A stretch of 64,000 nucleotides of DNA from Rhinopithecus roxellana (Eukaryota > Chordata > Mammalia > Primates > Cercopithecidae), in the NCBI RefSeq assembly GCF_007565055.1, contig NC_044554.1:19508921-19572920 (forward strand), in the 5' to 3' direction. Position numbers and translations under genes: made by a program. The notes below the pieces were generated by a model. The model worked only from the letters and a program-made list of their open reading frames with translations. It was not told the DNA's origin and did no database searches. Positions 52,715-64,000 of this stretch are shown one piece after another. Numbering within the stretch: position 1 is the first letter of the stretch; the number at the start of each line of letters is the position of its first letter.

Positions 52715-54933
52715 ATATTAAATTATAATACAAATTATTAGAAATTTAAATTTTTCATAAAATTAATTCTTAAGGAATATAAGAGCCACAGTGTCAAAGG
52801 TCTTAGCATTACCCTTTCTGCTTAGCATGTAACATTTCTTGTGCCTATTGGTGAATGAAGCCTTATGGATAGGAAGAAATTTTCACACTGAATAATTTAC
52901 CAAAAATATACTTTTTCAGAATAAGTTTGGCATGTTTTTTACATACCAGACATTTTTTCTACCAACATCATTTTTAGCAGTAACAAAATGAAATCTACTC
53001 AATGCCCCAAAACATAATGATCACTATAGATTTTACTTTTAAAAATATACCAATATGAAATATCACAGGAAGTATGGATATAAAAGCAAAACTCTCAAAA
53101 TAAAATGAAATGTTGCAATTTTGAAGTTAAAGAGCCAACTGACTTCTTCTCAATTAGAAAAAAAATCTGGCGAAGCAGATGGATCCTGTACTGAGAGCCC
53201 CAAGGCCAACAGACTTGGCTTTATTGGACCATGACCATTAGCCATAGCTTTGCCCTTCTCTTGTCGTTAACTCGTATTACTTTAACAAACTGGAATATTC
53301 TAAAAATAAGGTAACTATTATATGAGTTTTTGGGAGCATCATAAAAACTGACAGGAAAAGCCAACAAATACTTTTTATTACTTATCATTCCAGATTGTCA
53401 CCAAACACCATGAGAAGTTTTCATCAATTTTAGATGCTTGCCGAATTTCATCTTTACCCCAATTTTTCTTGATACTCCCGTCTTTAATAAGTTGGTCCCT
53501 GTAACCTCCAAGATTCCTTATGAAAGAAACAATATTGTTTCCTCATTCTCACTATTGTGAAAACATGCACTTAAGAACTCATAATTTATCCAGAGCAGTT
53601 TCAAAATGTCAGGGTAATGGAAAATTATTTTAAAATACTTTAAAATTGTAGACAAAAACCCTGTAGCCTCCGTAAGCTCCTGGAAAACATTACTGTTGAT
53701 TATTTAAATTATTATTTGTGTCAGAATTTGTGGAGTGTTTAATTGCCAGCCAAGTAAAGAAACATTTACTACCAGTACCAGTACAAGACATTGTGCTAGA
53801 TACTTTTCGACATAGATTTAATTTCATTCTAAGTACATATATTATTTATCATTACTTATTCATAGCTTAAGAAGATATATTTTAACTCAAAACAATAATA
53901 GAAAGCCTCAATGGTTAAGCATATTTCCAAATTAGCCATTAACAGAATGTAAAGATTGCATTTTTACAATAAGGAATAAAGAAAATCTACAACTAGAATT
54001 AGACATTGAGATAAAATAGGATGTTATTGGATATTACTTTTTGATATTTTAAGTATTTATGCCAACAATGGTGATAAACTTGAAATATTTGTCTCTAGCC
54101 AATACGACAAATGCATGGTGAAGCTGGAGTTCCAAGGAAAGCTGTATAATATTATTTATGGTTTTTGGAAGTGGCTATAGGTTGATAAATAAGTAATTTA
54201 ATCATAGCACTTTAGAACAGGAAGAGAAATTAGAGATAATCTACTTCCACACTCTTATTTTACCCATGAAGCGCAGAGCTAATACCAGTAATGCTGGTAG
54301 GTATACTTTTGTTGTATTTATGCTTGAAGTACAGATAGCACATCTGATGGCACTTTCTCATAGAGTATAGCATAAACTTGGAAAAAGTTCATTCCTGGCT
54401 TTGAAGTTTTTGTGTGCTGGTGTGTTTGTTAATGCCCAGAGATCCCATACAATACGTCTGAATGGAACCCAGGTATCTGCAATTTCAATAGGCACTCATA
54501 GTGATTGTGATGCAAGTCATCTTTGGCTAGTACTAGGGAAATACAGAACTATAGAATCTTAAAGTTCTAAAAAGGGGTTTTACATTGAGTAAGCACACTT
54601 TTCCAAACAACTCACAGTTTTTTTTTTTTTTTTCTTATTCAAATATGTTGCTTTTTCTCTTCCTTTGTCAACTCTAAGGAAAAGGGAATGTTGTTTAAAC
54701 AAGAAGCATGGAAGACCCTAGAGCAGTACATTTGACTCACTTCCCACACTTGACCAAGAATCAGAATCACTTGTAAAAATACACATTCATAGGACCTTTT
54801 CTTGGAGAGTCTTATTGATGGGAAGATATATGGTGGGATACACAAATCTCCAGTTTTCAGAATCACTTCTGGTGATTTTGTTAACTCACCCAATTTGAAA
54901 GCCCAGTCATGATCTGTTATATTGGAATATGTT
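52715..54933. other. Intergenic, nothing firmly recognised
   Basis: AT-rich DNA. 53770-53830 has a MIR-like phrase ('GACATTGTGCTAGATACTTTTCG'). 54720-54900 may be a degraded MER5-type element. Confidence 0.5.
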
Positions 54934-55113
54934 TCAGTGGTTCTCAACTTTGGCCTATAGGATTAACTAAGGGGATCTGTGAAACCTAGAATGTTAGAAT
55001 CCAACTCCAGAGCTTCTGAATGTGTAGGTCTGGGTCAAGAATTTGCATCTCTCCCAAGTTTCCAGGCAATGCTGCTGATGTTTCAAGGATGACACTTTGA
55101 GAACAACTGGGCT
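54934..55113. mobile_element. MER5A-like hAT DNA transposon
   Basis: It starts CAGTGGTTCTCAACTTTGGC and ends CTTTGAGAACAACTGG, an inverted terminal pair. The interior 'CCAACTCCAGAGCTTCTGAATG' and 'AGTTTCCAGGCAATGCTGCTG' is typical. Confidence 0.9.
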
Positions 55114-58100
55114 AGATGATGCTGTCCTGAAGCAGATAATTAATAGGAAAGTGCCTAGAAGTTGCTGCAATACCTCTGCCAAAACCCACAATCTGCCTCC
55201 TGTTGTCTAAGAACAATAATATGCCCTCTACTTCTTTTCTTGCTTCCAAATCTCAAGCAGGTGTATGACTCCAGTGGAACCCAAACTGGAACCTCCTGAT
55301 AGAGATTCTGGTGTATGCATATCCCAGGCTTCTAGCTGTTACAATGTTTGGGTGCAGCTGGAGCTAGACTGGAGGCTGGAAGAGGGAAAATGGTGTCCAG
55401 TCACCAATACACAACGTAGCACAAATGTGCAGGTAGGTTTTCGCAGTAGTTGGTCCCAAGCTAAGGAAGTCAGTTAATTCCTGACGGTACTCCAAATGTC
55501 AAAGGGCTAGTAGGATCTGAGGGTCTGGAAAATGGAAAAAAAAATAAGACACTTAAAAGAGAGAAAAGAATTTTAGAATTAGGTGATCAGGATGAGACTG
55601 GACTGACCAACATGACTAGTAATATAGACTTAATCAAGGCCAAAAAGAAATCTGACCAATGAAGAAAGGCATTACGCTTTTGACAACACACCCAAATCCT
55701 GCAAAAGACCTGAGCATCTGAAAACTATTATTATATGTATAAATGATCAGTAGACAGAACAGGAATTGGAAGCAAAAACAGATTGCAAGAAGGGCCACAA
55801 ATCTGTGTTAGAGAAAAAGTATGCACAGAATAAGGTATACTTCAAGTGAGAATACAAGAGAGAAAAGAAAACTGAAAGCTGACCTGAATATACAGAGGTC
55901 TCATATTCACCAGGTAAATGAATGCACTCATATGCAATGACAAAAATGAAAATAGGAAAAAATATTTCAGGACATAGAAAGAAATGAATGTTAAAGGTGT
56001 AACTATAGAGGAAAACAGCAGCTAAGGCAAGAAGCATAGTGTTCACAATTAGCGTCCAGTGAGTGGAAAGAAGTAAATTATTAAGATTCTGTTTAGCTTG
56101 ACTGACTTCTGCCAGGCCTTTATTCGTACAGACATAATTTTTAAAATCAGGTATTAAAACAGAGAATAATCCTGAGATAAAAGATTCAGTTTTACAAATG
56201 AAACTAAACAGGGACATTGAAGCTGTCATTGATTTGGGTAGCCCAAGGTAACCAGATGATCACATTAGCACAGAACAAGATTCTCAATCACTAGGTTCTT
56301 TTCAATTTTCTCTTGAATCCTTATCTTAGTTATAGTTGAGGGAGATAAAAAAAAATGCAATATTCTTTGTTCTCAGTAAATTAAATAAACACCCTACATT
56401 GCTGCAATATCTAAACACATTTTAGCTTTCATTTAAGCATTTAGGAATGCTTAGGTAGAAGAAATCACAAAATAATAAACATAGATGTGACCACATTAAA
56501 ATTTAAAACCTTTTAATGCTAAAACAAAAACAAAAAAAATGGTATGTATTAGAAGAGAAGGGTGCCTAGGATAGCTACACTGTGTGAACAAAACAAATTG
56601 CAGCATAATATGTATGGTTTTCTCACATCTTGTAAGATTAAAAAATGAATATGGAGAGACAGACCTTAAACTGTGAATTGGGTATGTCTGGGGGTGAGGC
56701 AGGAAAGGGAGGAAGGGGGCTTAAACTTTTTACTTTATACAGTTTAGTTCCACTCAAATATTTTATAATGAGCCTTTTGTTTTATAAATATAAATAAGTG
56801 ATCACTTACGTATTCAATATTAAAATACTGGATTGTGGAATGTTGGTTATTTGTACATTTTCATGACTCCCCTGGAATTAGGATCTTCTCAATAGCATTT
56901 TGTAACAAAAAGCAATGGAGTGATATCTGCTGAATGATGAGGAAAAAAATTATTTCGCAGAAACGTCACAAGAACTTAAGGCATCAGAAAGACATTTTCC
57001 AATGAGCAAAGACTCAAGACATATATTTAGCATGTACTACTAAATAAGACATCCATCCATGATGCATACACACACATATATATAATTCATTAATTAGAAA
57101 TCACTGTGCTGAAGACCAGTGGTGAATGTAATCATTAGAATGTGGAAATAATGCTAAAATAATATGTACTGTCATTACAGAAAATAACATAGAAATTACA
57201 ATTCTTGAAATAAATCTACATAACAAAAATAATAATTTCTCTATAAAAGACCAAAACAAAAATTATGCAGTGTCTCCCTAAAGTGGTAAAATTGAGACGG
57301 GAGGAAGCATAATCGCAAAAGTGTCCTCATTTATAATGCATGACGTGCAGTGAGTGCTGTGATGTGCTACCGGGATCCGTCTTCAGGAGTGACACACATT
57401 TCCTCTGCTGCCTGGAAAGTTGCCGGGTGTGCTGCCTGGTCAACACCTCTCCGTCTTCAGCTGTCTTCAGGCAATGCCTCATTTGAAGTGACACCTGGCC
57501 CAAGGTCACAGCCCCTTCTAGGGACAAGGCAGTATGCAGTGACTGGTCATCTGGGTCCACTCGCCAAAACTCTGAAGGACTGACTGTCTAAGCTTCAGAG
57601 CTCCTTGTGAGTTGCTAAGGACTTAACTGAGATTGCATAACAACCCATCTTTTCTGCTGTCCAGTCCTGTTTTCCTCTCTTCCTTCTCACAGGTGTTGGT
57701 TTCAAGAGCAATTTCCTCAAATCTTCCTGTACTCAAATCTCCATCTTGAAAAATATTATGGTAGGTTCTGACTCTTATAATAAGGTTAATGAGAAATGAA
57801 TTCAATATAAATTATTGAAAAGTAAAAAATTACTATTTTTAAAAACAATGTGCAAAATGAACAAATGTAAAAACTCATTGAATTCCATAAGGGGATCAAT
57901 AAAAGATCAATTAATAACAAAACCTTTAATCCCCCCATCTCAACAGTCAAAACCTTGAAAATGTAATGGAATAATTTTGAATAGCAAGTAAAAGTAAAAC
58001 ATCATGATAATAAATTTAAAAAGAAAAGTATGTGATATATAGAAAAATAAATGTAAAATTTTAAAAGAAGAGGATAATGAGGAGGAAGGTCTTACCCTAC

Positions 58101-58660
58101 TATTGATCAAAATGTCATATAAACCTAAGGTAATTTTATCAATTTATTATTGGATGCAGAATAGATAAAGAGGTTATGAAATAGACAACCCTAAAAATAA
58201 ACTCAGGCATATACAATTTAGTTTGTGATAAAAGTAGCAATTTATATAAGTGGGGAAAGAAGAAACTAGTCAAGAATAGTGTTGAAATGAGTGACTAACC
58301 ATTTGCAAAACATTAAGTCAGATGTTTAAGTCATCCCATCTAAATAAGGTTAAGCCTTAACTTTCCACTTGAGCCTTTGATTCCCACTCTTCCTGTCCCC
58401 TCTGTAACCTCATACTATTTATTTTTCTCATATATTTTTCTGTATCTTCTCCCTCCTCCTCTATTCCATCAACATGTAAGCATGCTTAAGCCTTTTCTAT
58501 CTTAAACAAACAACCAACAATAAGGAAATAAAACCTCTCTCAAACCCTCTAGCTCTTGGAGCTTCCACCATGTTTCTTTCCTCTTGTTGACTGAAACAGC
58601 TTCCTATTGTTACTGTCTTAGCTGCTTCTCCGCAGTCACTTTGGCTTATAGCAGCTTGTT
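55114..58660. other. Intergenic, no gene recognised
   Basis: Mostly A-rich unique DNA. It contains the longest open frame of the window (55747-56229, minus strand), noted separately. 57340-57580 is locally more GC-rich, with 'ACACCTGGCCCAAGGTCACAGCCCC', perhaps an old repeat, but I cannot name it. Confidence 0.5.
55747..56229 (-). other. Unassigned 160-codon open reading frame
   Basis: The frame starts MTASMSLFSF and ends SNSCSVY. It has two or three strongly hydrophobic stretches (around residues 59-78 and 82-100), rich in F, L and Y. I recognise no family. The plus strand here is A-rich, so the minus strand is T-rich and would give hydrophobic codons and few stops by composition alone. No promoter, splice site or poly(A) context stands out. 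It is most likely non-coding and is listed because it is the longest frame in the window. Confidence 0.15.
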
Positions 58661-58669
58661 GTTTGCCCC

Positions 58670-58880
58670 CATGTCTTAGACTCAGTCCCTAGACACAGAT
58701 TCTGAGACAGAGAATTTGGGCCAAAGGGTTTGTTGGATATGCTCTCAGGAGATGCTCTTGTAAGGACATGAGGCAGGCAGGATTAAACAGGGGGAAGGAG
58801 ATCTCCAGTGTGTTTCTTCCTGAGGCCTCAGTTGATCCTGTGAGGGAGGACTGGAATTCTTCCAATTAAGATAAATCTTC
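58670..58880 (-). repeat. Possible LTR remnant
   Basis: 'AGAATTTGGGCCAAAGGGTTTGTTGGATATG' and 'GCTCTTGTAAGGACATGAGGCAGGCAGGA' align loosely with 63530-63620 ('AGAAATTGTGAGCAGAAAGTTTATTGG', 'CACTTGTAAGAAAGTGATGAAGGTAGAA'). They may be the two LTRs of the minus-strand retroviral remnant. Confidence 0.3.
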
Positions 58881-59843
58881 TCACCATACAGTCACTGACC
58901 TGGGCTGCCTCTTGCATGGCAGTTCTGCAAATGGGGGCACTTACCTCTGGTGGATGGCAATTCCCAGAGAAGGAATGAGGTAATTGGCTCTACAGAGAGG
59001 GTCTGGATGAGCAACATAGTATGCACTACAACTAAACTTTGAGAGGTTCACAGTCACTTCCTTCCTAGATACTATCTTCCTACCAGGGCAAAGCTTTCTG
59101 GGATCCTGATTAGTCTTGTTTCCTGGGAAATTATGAAAAGAAGTGTCAGTTGGATGAACTACAGCTTCTGCTGCTGCAGCTGATTTCAAAACTAACTGAT
59201 ACCATCTTCCTGTACCATCCATTCGAGGTTCCCTCTACCTCAACTCACACTTCCGCTGATCTAGGAAGTTTGCCTCATTAGGTGTTGCACACACAACATC
59301 ATTCTTGAGCAGTTTGAGCTCTAGGGTTGCTATTCTCGGGCCATGGCAGATGTGTTTTCCTGCATATGATTAAAACTGGGCATGGCAGCACCAAAGAGAC
59401 CCAAACATATCCCATCCTGCCCTCATTTGGTAGCAGCTGCCCTTCCTCCTCCTGAAGACCATATCGATTACCTTATCCAGGGTGGTGCCTCCTTTCCTTT
59501 CCTGCTGGTTTCTTGGCACAAGGATACTGGAAGATTGAGTAGCAGTAGTCTAAAAATTCAATGGTACTGTTATAGGAACCAGCATTTCCAGACATGTAGA
59601 ATCTAAAACATATAGGGGAAAACACCAGTTCCCTCCAAGTGAATCACTGGGAGTAATGGTTATCAGGGCCACTCCAACATTAATCTTTCAGTTCCCAAGC
59701 CCTTGAATTCTACCTTTGGGGAACAAAGCTCCACATGATGACTGTTGATTTAGGCTGTATGTGACACTCTGGAGGTTGACGCCCATTCTCATAGGATATC
59801 CTTTCTAAGCTGGCCCTCAGCTATGCTTTTAAGAAACCAATCT

Positions 59844-60135
59844 GCCTGGTGTGGTAGTCCACACCTGGAGTCGCAGCTACTTGGGAGGCTGAGGCCAGAA
59901 GCATAGCTTGGGTTCCTGAGTTCCGGGCTGTAGTGTGATATGCCAGTTGGGTGTCCAGGTTAAGTTCAGTATCACTATGGGGACCTCCCAGGAACAGTTA
60001 ACCATGAGGTTCACTAAGGAGGGGTGAACCATCTCATGTTGGAAATGGAGCAGGTCAGAACTCCTCTGCTGATCAGCGGTAGATCACATGTGTGAACAGT
60101 CAGTGCACTCCAGCCTGGGCAACACACAAAGACCC
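59844..60135 (+). pseudogene. 7SL RNA (SRP RNA) retropseudogene, near full length
   Basis: The left end 'GCCTGGTGTGGTAGTCCACACCTG' and 'CAGCTACTTGGGAGGCTGAGG' could be Alu. The middle 'CCGGGCTGTAGTGTGATATGCC', 'GGGTGTCCAGGTTAAGTTC', 'GGACCTCCCAGGAACAG' and 'TAAGGAGGGGTGAACC' with 'GGAAATGGAGCAGGTCAGAACTC' is the 7SL-specific S domain that Alus lack. The end 'CACTCCAGCCTGGGCAACAC' is the 3' Alu domain. Many substitutions (for example the degraded GCCGGGCGCG start) and no RNA polymerase III upstream context point to a dead copy. The T run expected of a live gene end is replaced by a (CT)n tract at about 60137-60161. Confidence 0.93.
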
Positions 60136-60162
60136 CTTTCTCTCTCTCTCTCTCTCTCTCTT
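60136..60162 (+). repeat. (CT)n microsatellite
   Basis: A CT run directly after the 7SL pseudogene. Confidence 0.92.
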
Positions 60163-60429
60163 ATTTTTTAAAGAGGCCAGTTTATCTCTACCAAACTGAT
60201 TTCTTCTGAGTTGGGCAGGATATCATAGGAGCAGTGGATGCCTTGATCTCATACAGGACCAGGAGTAGACTCAGGCAAGAGAGGCACCTAGAATGCAACA
60301 TTTAAGGAGCCACTAAATCTCAGGATTGTGCCACTTACCTCAAGCTGTTTCTCATTCCATACAAAATGGCTGACCAGGTCCCTCACTGGGAGCTCTGCCC
60401 ATCCAGAAGTTTTTCTCTCATTGTTGATG

Positions 60430-61020
60430 AAAAAAGTCAGACTCTCTAATAGTTGAAGAGATTTATTCTGAATCAAATATGAATGATCACTGGCCTGTGA
60501 CACATCCCTCAGGAGGTCCTAAGAACATGTGCCAAAGATGGCTGGGCCACCACTTGGTTTTATACATCTTAGGGAGGCATAATGCATCAATCAATACATG
60601 TGAGATGTACATTGGTTTAGTCCCAAAAGGCAGGGCAACTGGAAGTGGAGGCTTCCAGGTCATAGGTAGAGTCAAAGATTTCCTGATTGGGAATCGGTTG
60701 AAAGAGTTATTATCAATAGAAAGGAATATCTGGATTACGATAAGGGGTTGTGGAGACCAAGACTTTATCACTCAGATGAAGCCTCCAGGAAGCAGGTCTC
60801 AGAGACAAGAGATTGTAAATGTTTCTTATCATACCTAAAGAGTCTTTTCTGTCAGTAATTACAAAAGGGAAGTGGGTATAATGAGGCATGTCTGGCTCCT
60901 CCTTCTCATCATGGCCCAAACTAGTTTTTCAGGTTAACTTTGGAATGCTATGGCTGAAAGGAGGGGTCTATTCATCCATTCACTTGGTTTTGGGGTTTAG
61001 AATTTCATTTTTGGTTTATA
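60430..61020 (-). repeat. LTR-like interspersed repeat, family not named
   Basis: 'GAGATTTATTCTGAATCAAATATG', 'CCTGTGACACATCCCTCAGGAGGTCC', 'GAACATGTGCCAAAGATGGC', 'TTTTATACATCTTAGGGAGGC' and 'TTTTTCAGGTTAACTTTGGAATGC' match a common primate repeat that reads like a reverse-strand LTR (TTTATT near the left edge as an inverted poly(A) signal). The frames at 60479-60838 and 60487-60771 lie inside it and are not genes. Confidence 0.55.
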
Positions 61021-63500
61021 TCACTGATGACTTACAGGGCCAGGCTTGAGACAGACTATAGTGTAGAAGCATCCACTTCTGGCTTGAACCCACCATAATA
61101 ATTTACCCATTTATTAATCCTGTTTGTCCTTTTCCTCTCTCAGTAGTTGCCATGGGGGTTTCCTGTGAGGCAGCAGTCATGAGCAGAGGGAAACAAGCTG
61201 TTCAACCCTGGCAGATGACTGGGGAGCTCGGTCCCGTGTCATGCAGTTTACCTGTGCATTCAGCTTTCTGGATCTGTCATGCTCAACTCCAGATGTACCA
61301 ATTCCACCTGGCAATGGATTGCTGCTGGGCTTTTTTGAGCTCTTTATGACTTGGTGATTTAGACTGAATAATGCTCATGAAGAAAACACTAGCCATGTGG
61401 TTACTTGCTGGCCCATTTATTAGGCTTGCTGTAAAATCCATACAGTGTTTGATCCCACTGCAGATAACTCTAGCACTAGACTCCCAGGTTGTATGGCCTG
61501 AGTGACAGGGTTGTTTGCACTGTAGTCTAAACTTGTTCTTTCCTGGAAAACTCTTTCCTGTTCTTGTCTCCACTCAAATATGGCAATTTTTCATGTCACT
61601 ATCTGTGGTAAATAGGTTAACCAGTATTTCCAGTAGTAGAGCTCTAAAATACCTCCTCAGCATGGTGATTTTGCTTTGTTTTTAGTTGTGGGGGAGGCAA
61701 GATGCAATCAGTTGCCCTTTACTTGTCCTCACACACCCAAGATTACTGGATCCCTAAAAAAACTTTACTGATTTGACAGTTTGCTAACATTGTAGTGTAT
61801 ATCTACCACCCGAGGGCGTGCATGAATCTATTAAGTTTCTGACATACTGTTTACTGCTTGCTCATCCCATGAGATTAAAATATACCTCTGTGAAATGTCC
61901 AGGTAGTTAAAGTTCCTTCAGACTCTGATAGACAAGCAGAGAGCTGACAGTGTCCTGAGACAAGACCATTGTGTGTTGTCCATTACACATGAATTCAAAC
62001 GGCTCCTCATCCTACTTCTCATATGAGTGGGAAAGAAGGCATTTTCCAGGTTAATGGCTACATAGTATGTGCCAGAGGCTATGTTAATGTGCCACAGCAA
62101 ATACCTTGCTGACAGCTGCAATTGAGACTACCATTTGATTAAGTTTGTGGCAACCCACTAGCAACCACAATGATTGATCTGATTTTTGCAAATTAAATGG
62201 GTATATTGCATGGATAATCACCTCTGCCTTGTTTAAATTTCTGGGGGTGGTGTTCCTCCTGAGACAATTTTTTAAATTAAATAAAGTTATTATCAGGGCT
62301 GAAAGTAGGGGCTGAAGGCAATTCACACTAGTCCATCAAGATAACTTTCACCTCACATGTCAAGCAAACAAAATAAGGGGTTGGGCCCATCATCAAGTAT
62401 GTCCATTTCAAAAACAAATACGGGGAGCAGAGAAATAACCATCAGGTGGGTCTGTGGACCCAGTGGACCAACTGTGAGGCAGACCTATCCAGGAATTTAT
62501 GTATTACCTTTCCTCCTATAGGCACCCATACTAACTGGGAGAGCAAGAGAATCCTGGCGCTTTGTGTCTCCAGTTTCAAAATCCATTCTTACCCCGACAA
62601 CCCTTCAGAAAATCTGGAAAATCTTTCCACAATACTTAGTTACCTGAGCAAATGGCTGTGATCCCCTAGGGAAGTTGTAAATGATCCTGAATAGAACTCC
62701 AGTTTTCTAGGTTCTTTCCCCATCAGGACCTGGCTTCTCCTTTGTTCATTGCTTGGATTTAACTCTTAGTATGATCACCTGCCAGGGAAGTAGGACTAGA
62801 GTTTAAAGAGGGCAAACACTGCTTTGTGAGCTGCTGATGTATTTGACACCTCTGCACCATCTTCAAGCAAGGGGGACAGCCACTATCTTTTAATAAGAGG
62901 GAATGCGCCACATCTTCAGGCACAATGGTTTCATGAAACTCTGGGAGTTCCAGATATTCAAAACCATTTATCCCTTCCAGGGTCTCTGCTTTTCCTATTA
63001 GGGCTCTATCAGTATACAGAAAAAATTTCAGAGCTGAAAATTTAAGCTCTTTGAAGTTCCTCTACTCTTATAAATAAATCATGAGCCTGATCCTCTCCTC
63101 CCTCTGGCTTTAGGAGATTAGGATTTTCATAAAACTTACCAAGGAGTCCCTCTGACTCTCATATTTTGTCTTTAATTGGTGATTCTCACCTCAAGCCCAT
63201 CTTTATCTTTCTTCAATGATAATCAGCTGTAGCCACCCAATTTCAGAACGTATTTTAACTCATTCCTGTCTAGTGTCAGAAATATTCCATTAGTCAGCAT
63301 ATCCTTTTCTACTGGTATTCTATCCCAGCTCACCATCAGTGAAAGTTTTAACAATTGTACCATCATAGCATGGCAGGAACTATCCATACTACAACTACTA
63401 CCAGTAATAGGGTCCTCATTGCCAGCTTGCCAGTGAGAGATCCACCTCCAAACCCCAATTTAGAGTCTACTTTGTAGGACTACTTCTTGTACCAGCTAGC
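61021..63500 (-). pseudogene. Decayed endogenous retrovirus interior (ERVL-like), minus strand
   Basis: Reading leftwards from about 62330, weak pol similarity continues past the reverse-transcriptase remnants into 61100-61600. Stop codons and frameshifts are throughout. The stretch to the right, 62400-63500, would hold gag or leader sequence, but I cannot identify a domain there. Borders are estimates. No intact retroviral gene exists. Confidence 0.4.
61900..62326 (-). pseudogene. Retroviral reverse-transcriptase remnants
   Basis: On the minus strand, 62084-62326 contains 'LQKSDQS' and 'LVGCHKLNQ', which align with the QKSDGxWRxxVDYRxLN block of retroviral reverse transcriptases. The next frame, 61918-62121, has 'INIASGTYYVAINLENAFF', matching the IxxAxGxWYAxIDLANAFF block with the first catalytic aspartate region altered (I-N-L). 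A frameshift separates the two blocks and another lies after the second. The spacing and wording resemble ERVL/class III elements more than class I, but I cannot exclude others. Confidence 0.65.
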
Positions 63501-63519
63501 TTAGATTAAATTTCCTGAA

Positions 63520-64000
63520 ATTGACTCTGATATGAGAAATTGTGAGCAGAAAGTTTATTGGAAATTATCCTTGGAAGATTCACTTGTAAGAAAGTGATGA
63601 AGGTAGAATTGGGAAGAGGCAGAAACTGACTCATACTGCAAGTACAATTGCAATCTCAGCTAAAGCTATAAGAGCTATGAAACTGAGATGGCTTTTCAGA
63701 CTTATCTCCAATTGAGAGAAGAGGTCTTTGTATTCTCACATCAGCAAGCATTTGGTCACAGGCCATCCTTGGGGGAGGGCATAACTCTAGGCAAGGAAGT
63801 CCTCTGTTGGCTGAAGGCAATTCTCACTGAGGGACACAGCTGAGGACTAATAACGGGTATTCAGAGCAGCTGCGGATGGATGTTTGGGCCCTGTAGAGAT
63901 GTGGGTGGACCATGCCAGTCTCCTCCACTACTTCACTGATCCACCAAATCTATGCCTGTCTTGTTGCCAAACACAATGAATACTTTTTAGATTTTTATCT
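63520..64000 (-). repeat. Possible LTR of the retroviral remnant
   Basis: On the minus strand this would be the upstream LTR. An inverted AATAAA (TTTATT) is at about 63559, followed by LTR-like text ('CATTTGGTCACAGGCCATCC', 'GGCATAACTCTAGGCAAGG'). It may run past the window end. Loose similarity to 58670-58880 supports an LTR pair. Confidence 0.35.

Noticed and set aside
59844..60135. Full-length Alu, or a live 7SL gene
   Set aside because: The S-domain sequence excludes an Alu. Scattered substitutions and the missing T-run terminator argue against a live gene.
60479..60838. 119-codon open frame, with overlapping minus-strand frames
   Set aside because: It lies inside a common LTR-like interspersed repeat, and both strands are open by chance. 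No domain is recognised.

Overview
The window is nuclear DNA from a primate. It carries the 3' two-thirds of GNAI1, the gene for the inhibitory G-protein alpha subunit Gi-alpha-1, on the + strand, followed by about 31 kb of gene-free downstream DNA. The evidence for a primate is the many Alu elements, the L1PA-type fragments, the MaLR LTRs and a 7SL RNA pseudogene. Two young Alus (3712-4019 and 50660-50959) carry the 'GGCTCAAGCC' 5' variant and a 'GATC(C/T)GGCCAC' type right arm. I associate these variants with the AluYRa group of Old World monkeys, so a macaque, baboon or guenon type genome is more likely than human. That part is inference.

Gene layout: coding exons 2 to 8 lie at 4705-4747, 4853-4994, 14899-15056, 19529-19657, 24805-24934, 26531-26684 and 31076-31266. 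Together they encode residues 40 to 354 of a 354-residue protein. Exon 1 (residues 1-39) lies upstream of the window. All exon phases join and the frame stays open to the TAA at 31264. Six of the seven acceptors and donors in the coding part are ordinary GT-AG. The donor after exon 6 is GC, giving a GC-AG intron that splits switch III. A 3' UTR of about 1.9 kb probably ends near 33175, just after two overlapping AATAAA signals.

Introns: these hold Alus, old L1 pieces, MIR-like fragments and Tigger-like DNA transposons. They also hold some unusual small structures: a perfect 34-bp inverted repeat (10923-11013), a perfect hairpin 61 bp upstream of exon 2 (4608-4643), an AT-rich palindrome cluster (16451-16632) and a 24-bp direct repeat (1985 and 2906). 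The most striking is a patch of about 100 bp in intron 7 (30172-30270). There, a copy of part of exon 8 is fused to a copy of a distant piece of the gene's own 3' UTR and ends in a foldback, all inside an ancient L1-like repeat.

Downstream (33176-64000): I recognise no functional gene. The region has Alus, MIR/MER5 fragments, MaLR LTRs, a 32-bp minisatellite (38200-38355), a Tigger-like element split by an LTR and an Alu (51158-52714), a near full-length 7SL pseudogene (59844-60135), and a decayed ERVL-like endogenous retrovirus on the minus strand with recognisable reverse-transcriptase remnants (about 61.9-62.3 kb). No bacterial-type system, CRISPR array or operon is present.
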